From assembly GCA_016718155.1 (NCBI GenBank), contig JADKEH010000012.1, positions 124,001-188,000 on the forward strand: a DNA stretch of 64,000 nucleotides, written 5' to 3'. The DNA is from Candidatus Rhodoferax randersensis. GTDB taxonomy: Bacteria > Pseudomonadota > Gammaproteobacteria > Burkholderiales > Burkholderiaceae_C. The position numbers and the translations under genes are program-made. The notes beneath the pieces are model-generated. The model had not been told where the DNA came from. It saw nothing but the letters and a program-made list of their open reading frames with translations, and ran no database searches. Each line of letters opens with the position of its first letter. Within the stretch, counting starts at the first letter, position 1. Positions 60,521 to 64,000 of the stretch are shown piece after piece.

Positions 60521-61982
60521 CGCCCGACGCCCCCCAACATGCCAGCGGCCTGGACGTACCACTGGTTCAAGTAAGGCGGAATGAACAGGCCCAGCACCAG
60601 CCCCAGACCAAGATGAACGAACACCGGTAGCAAGGCCGGTGGATGGGCCAGCGGTTTGAGCGAGGTTTCTCCAAACACCATCGGCAACACCCGCACCAGC
60701 ATCGAGGCAAAGGCCAGACCCAGCGCCAAAAACAGGAAGGGCGTGGCCCAGGGCTGCTCGCGCATGGCGGTGGTCAAAATCAAAAACTCGCTGGCAAACA
60801 CACCAAACGGTGGCATGCCCAAAATGGCCATCACACCCAGCATCAGGCCCCAGCCAATGGTGGGGCTAACCTTGATCAGGCCGCGAATCTCGCTCATCAT
60901 TTGCGTCCCGGCCTTTTGCGTGGCATGCCCCACGGTGAAGAAGATCGCCGACTTGACCAGTGAGTGCACCGTCATGTGCAGCAAACCGGCAAAGTTGGCC
61001 ACCGGTCCACCCATGCCAAAGGCAAAGGTGATCAAGCCCATGTGCTCGATCGATGAGTAACTGAACATGCGCTTCACGTCCTTCTGGCGCGACAGGAAGA
61101 AGGCCGCCACCACCAGCGACAGCAGGCCAAAACCCATCATCAATTGCCCCGCCAGTGGCCGCTGCAAGGCGCCATCGGTCAGCACCTTGCAGCGCAGCAG
61201 CGCGTACATCGCCACATTGAGCAGCAGACCCGACAGCACCGCCGACACTGGTGTGGGGCCTTCTGCATGCGCGTCGGGCAGCCAACTGTGCAGCGGCACC
61301 ATGCCGACCTTGGTGCCGTAACCAATCAACAGGAAAACAAACGCCAGCGTGATGATGGTGGGATCGAGCTGGGCCTTGATCTGGTCCAGATTGGTCCACA
61401 GCAAGGTGGCATGTTCAGGCCCCAGCACTTTGTCGGCGGCCATGTACATCAGGATGGTGCCAAACAGCGCCTGGGCAATGCCCACCCCGCACAAAATGAA
61501 GTACTTCCAGGCCGCCTCCAGGCTGGCCGAAGTGCGGTAGACACTGACCAGCAGCACCGTGGTCAGCGTCGCCGCCTCCATGGCCACCCAGACGATGCCC
61601 AGGTTGTTGGTGGTCAGGCCCAGCAGCATGGTGCAACTGAACAACTGGTACATGCCGTGGTACAGGCGCATGCGCGGCGGTGTCATCTTGCCGTGGTCTT
61701 GCTCAACACGCATGTAGGGCCGCGAGAAAATGGCCGTGGTGAGGCCGACAAAAGCTGTCAACGTGACCATGAAGACGTTCAGCGGGTCAATGAAGAACTG
61801 GCGGTCGAACGCGAAGATCGGGCCGTCGGCAATGACCATGGCCGTCAAGGCGCAGGCCGCCAAAAAAGTGCCCAGGCTGAAGGCCACGTTGATGTCGCGC
61901 GCAAAAGTCCGGTGCCCCAGCAAGCCCAGCACAACGCACCGCCCAGCAACGGAATACCAAGAACGAAAAGCAGCGCCTGCAC
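60517..61982 (-). CDS. HyfF-like (NuoN/MrpD) antiporter subunit of Ehr complex 2, N-terminal frameshift
   Basis: About 488 residues. The GTG at 61980-61982, five bases after the HyfE stop, opens VQALLFVLGIPLLGGA; then the frame breaks at GCGTTGTGCTGG (about 61935), one base short, and resumes as LGLLGHRTFARDINVAFSLG. Channel residues: Glu in VWVAMEAATLTTVLLV, Lys in GYGTKVGMVPLHSWLPDAH and Lys in HSLVKSAIFFTVGH. The HSWLPDAHAEGPTPVSAVLS block is complete, closer to the classical motif than in operon 1. About 13 helices. The stop overlaps the large-subunit start (ATGA). Confidence 0.85.
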
Positions 61983-61984
61983 CT

Positions 61985-62642
61985 TCAGTCTTCCTTCAGC
62001 GCTTCGAGGTGACGAATGTCCAAGCTGTCGAACTGCTCGCGAATCTGGAACATGAACACGCCCAGTATCAACACCCCCACCAGCACGTCCAGCGCCACGC
62101 CAAACTCCACAATCATCGGCATGCCATTGGTGACGGTGGTGGCCGCAAAGATCAGCCCGTTCTCGATCGACAAAAAGCCGATCACCTGGGGCACCGCCTT
62201 GGATCGGGTGATCATCATCAGGAAGGACAGCAGCACGCAGGCCAACGCGATGCCCAGCGAGCCACCGGCCATCGAACTGGACAAGCGAGAGATCGGCAGC
62301 GCCAGGCTGAACGCAAAGATCACCATCCCAATACCGACCAGCATGGTGGTTGGAATGTTGATCAAGGTTTCCACATCCCAGCGCACGTTCAAACGCCGAA
62401 TCAACCGGTGCAGCATCCAGGGAATAAAGATCACTTTGAGCGCCAGCGTCAAACCGCCAGACACATACAAGTCAGGCTGGTGTGTGGCATAGCCCAGCAA
62501 AAACGAAGTGACCACCAGGGCCAGGCCTTGCATCATGAACAGATGAATAAGCGACACAATCCGGCGCTGCGAAATCATGGCGAAGGCCAGCAACAAAATC
62601 AGCGTGGCAAACAGGTTGATCAGTTGAGGTGTACTTCATCAT
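61985..62642 (-). CDS. HyfE-like (NuoK) membrane subunit of Ehr complex 2, frameshift near the start
   Basis: About 218 residues. The ATG at 62640-62642 overlaps the HyfC stop (ATGA) and reads MMKYTS; after ACCTC (about 62625) the frame must shift by one base to continue QLINLFATLILLLAFAMISQ. The rest is intact: HLFMMQGLALVVTSFLLGYA, then IPTTMLVGIGMVIFAFSLAL and VPQVIGFLSIENGLIFAATT with the NuoK-type Glu. C-terminus MFQIREQFDSLDIRHLEALK. Typical HyfE length and pattern. Without the shift the protein would start inside the first helix at 62596. Confidence 0.8.
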
Positions 62643-63589
62643 CCCACCCCCAACAACACGTTCACCAGCAAGCCAATCACCGCCAGCAGGAACGCGGTAG
62701 CCAGAAACTCGGGCACGCGGAAGATCCGCATCTTGGCGCTGAAGGTTTCAACCAGCGCCAGCAACATGCCCCCAATAGCGAGCTTTCCTACCAGCGCCGG
62801 CAAGGCCATGATCAGCGCCAAGGGCGCATCCGCCTCGGCCACGCCCCAGGGGAAGAACAGCGCCAGGCCGATGCACGAATAGGCAAACAGCTTGAGGCTG
62901 GCGGCCCATTCGATGAGGGCCAGGTGGCGGCCGGAATACTCGAGGATCAGCGCCTCGTGAATCATCGTGAGTTCCAGGTGCGTTTCCGGGTTGTCCACCG
63001 GGACACGGGCGTTTTCCGCCAGCGACACCATGGTGAAGGCCACGCCCGCCACCAGCAGGCTGGGGTAAATCGCCAGTTCCCTGTGCGCCAGCGTCTCGAC
63101 GATGGTGGTCAGCGAGGTGGACTTTGAAATCATGGACGCGCAAAACAGCACCATCAGCAAGGCGGGCTCGGCCAGAAAACCCACCAGCATGTCGCGCCGC
63201 GCGCCCAAGCTGCCAAAGGCGGTACCCACATCCATGGCAGCCAGCGAAATAAACACCCGTGCCAGCGCAAACAGACCCACCAGGGCAATCGCGTCCGCCG
63301 CTGGGGACAGCGGCAGGTCGGTCGACAGCGTGGGCACAATGGCGCACGCCAGCACCATGCAGCCAAAGCTGATGTAGGGAACCATCCGAAACAAGGACGA
63401 AGCCTGCTCGGCCACCACCGATTCCTTGTGAAACAGCTTGCGCAATACCCGATAGGGCTGCAACAGGTCCGGCGCCGACTTGTTCTGCAAGCGGGCGCGC
63501 CACTGGTTGACCCAGCCCGTCAGCAGCGGTGCCAGCAGCAGCGCCGTCAAGATCGCCAACAACTGCGAAAACACGCCCAGCCAACTCAT
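62639..63589 (-). CDS. HyfC-like (NuoH) membrane subunit of Ehr complex 2
   Basis: A 316-residue NuoH-family protein. The ATG at 63587-63589 (MSWLGVFSQLLAILTALLLA) overlaps the HyfB stop by ATGA; longer frames are rejected. Conserved: LQNKSAPDLLQPYRVLRKLF, HKESVVAEQASSLFRMVPYI, and the acidic loop RVPVDNPETHLELTMIHEAL with LEYSGRHLALIEW. About eight helices. The only gene of operon 2 within the window with no sign of a frameshift apart from the small subunit. Confidence 0.9.
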   Translation of the reverse strand: MSWLGVFSQLLAILTALLLAPLLTGWVNQWRARLQNKSAPDLLQPYRVLRKLFHKESVVAEQASSLFRMVPYISFGCMVLACAIVPTLSTDLPLSPAADAIALVGLFALARVFISLAAMDVGTAFGSLGARRDMLVGFLAEPALLMVLFCASMISKSTSLTTIVETLAHRELAIYPSLLVAGVAFTMVSLAENARVPVDNPETHLELTMIHEALILEYSGRHLALIEWAASLKLFAYSCIGLALFFPWGVAEADAPLALIMALPALVGKLAIGGMLLALVETFSAKMRIFRVPEFLATAFLLAVIGLLVNVLLGVG

Positions 63590-64000
63590 CGCTTCACCAC
63601 CAGCAAGACCACGATCAGGGTCACAAAACTGTAAATCAGATAAATTGCAATCCGACCACGCTGCAGCAGCCCAACCAGGCGCGACAGACGCTCGACAAAA
63701 GCCGCCACCGGCAGGTACAGCGCCCGCCACATCGGGTCCTCCACGGTCACCCTGTAGCTGGGTTCGGCATCAAAGGGCTGGGCAGATGCCGCGTCATGCG
63801 AAACAACGGCTCGAATATCTGGCGAATCGGTTGGCCAAAACCCTCCGCGGTGTCCTGCATGCGGGGGTCTGCCAAGGGTAGCCGCAATCCCAGGGCGGCG
63901 CGCGCCGCGTGCGCCCGTGGTAGAACCGGCGCACCAGGAAATAGGCCAGTGCGAAGCTGGCCAGCACACCCAACAGGAAGATGACGGGCGCGTAGCTGGC
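63586..64000 (-). CDS. HyfB-like (NuoL) subunit of Ehr complex 2, C-terminal part only, two frameshifts
   Basis: The gene extends beyond the window end. Visible from the right edge: the last-but-one helix (APVIFLLGVLASFALAYFLV), RRAPPWDCGYPW (the Cys-Gly motif typical of HyfB/HycC C-termini, compare TWGCGYG in operon 1), then a break at ACCCCCGCATG (about 63855-63863) into QDTAEGFGQPIRQIFEPLFR, and another near GCCCAGCCC (about 63777-63786) into FDAEPSYRVTVEDPMWRALY, ending RIAIYLIYSFVTLIVVLLVV. Both breaks are single-base losses in C runs. Confidence 0.75.
   Translation of the reverse strand, partial: PATRPSSSCWVCWPASHWPISWCAGSTTGARGARRPGIAATLGRPPHAGHRGGFWPTDSPDIRAVVSHDAASAQPFDAEPSYRVTVEDPMWRALYLPVAAFVERLSRLVGLLQRGRIAIYLIYSFVTLIVVLLVVKR

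Noticed and set aside
51094..64000. Calling the two operons functional NiFe hydrogenase 4 or formate hydrogenlyase
   Set aside because: Neither large subunit has the two CxxC ligand pairs, and no hydrogenase maturation (hyp) genes or C-terminal protease are in the window.

Overview
The window reads as a high-GC betaproteobacterial chromosome segment, most likely Comamonadaceae (Rhodoferax/Polaromonas-like). This is inferred from protein character (DUF3305/DUF3306 formate-dehydrogenase accessory genes, an apbC-metG neighbourhood, a NuoE-NuoF fused formate dehydrogenase subunit) and from a short interspersed repeat of a kind I associate with that family. I see no rRNA, tRNA, CRISPR array or intact transposase.

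Layout. 1-3.1 kb: edge-truncated sensory diguanylate cyclase/phosphodiesterase. 3.2-13.6 kb: heavy-metal (probably copper) efflux island, with a CusCBA-type RND pump, three small periplasmic or anchored partners, and a divergent CusR/CusS-type two-component system across a 24-bp palindromic operator. 13.6-22.6 kb: class IV aminotransferase, a 36-G homopolymer, two coupled dehydrogenases, a Lys-rich-tailed protein, a DUF2132 protein, a CheR-PAS-GGDEF-EAL protein and an M23 peptidase whose tails read through each other. 22.7-30.4 kb: formate-tetrahydrofolate ligase, a composite palindromic repeat, an ArsC/Spx-like protein, the DUF3305/DUF3306/FeS/TorD formate dehydrogenase accessory operon, and msrBA. 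30.7-37.7 kb: Prc protease, secreted proteins, a MlaF-like ATPase, a decayed PIN toxin with its antitoxin, and an intact DUF1778-GNAT toxin-antitoxin pair with an operator palindrome. 37.9-42.5 kb: NAD-linked formate dehydrogenase with a fused beta/gamma subunit and a split alpha subunit. 42.6-50.8 kb: TetR repressor with a tandem operator and a divergent SDR-isomerase operon, apbC, patatin, diguanylate cyclase, metG. 51-64 kb: two convergent operons that each encode a complete hydrogenase-4-like membrane complex.

The most notable system is that last pair. Both operons encode the proton-pump-like membrane subunits (HyfB, C, E, F) and NuoB/NuoCD-like subunits. Neither large subunit has the two CxxC motifs that bind the NiFe centre. 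They therefore look like energy-converting-hydrogenase-related (Ehr) complexes with an unknown redox partner. Operon 1 is intact, fuses a two-cluster ferredoxin to its NuoB-like subunit and keeps an odd CGDAC motif. Operon 2 is more classical in sequence but carries about five frameshifts in 5.5 kb. Together with formate-THF ligase, the NAD-formate dehydrogenase and its accessory operon, the window is weighted toward formate/C1 energy metabolism.

Caution on quality: about eleven genes need a single-base shift to restore a family-length protein, mostly in short G/C runs. This fits uncorrected long-read consensus error as well as real gene decay. Where this happens it is stated in the entry.
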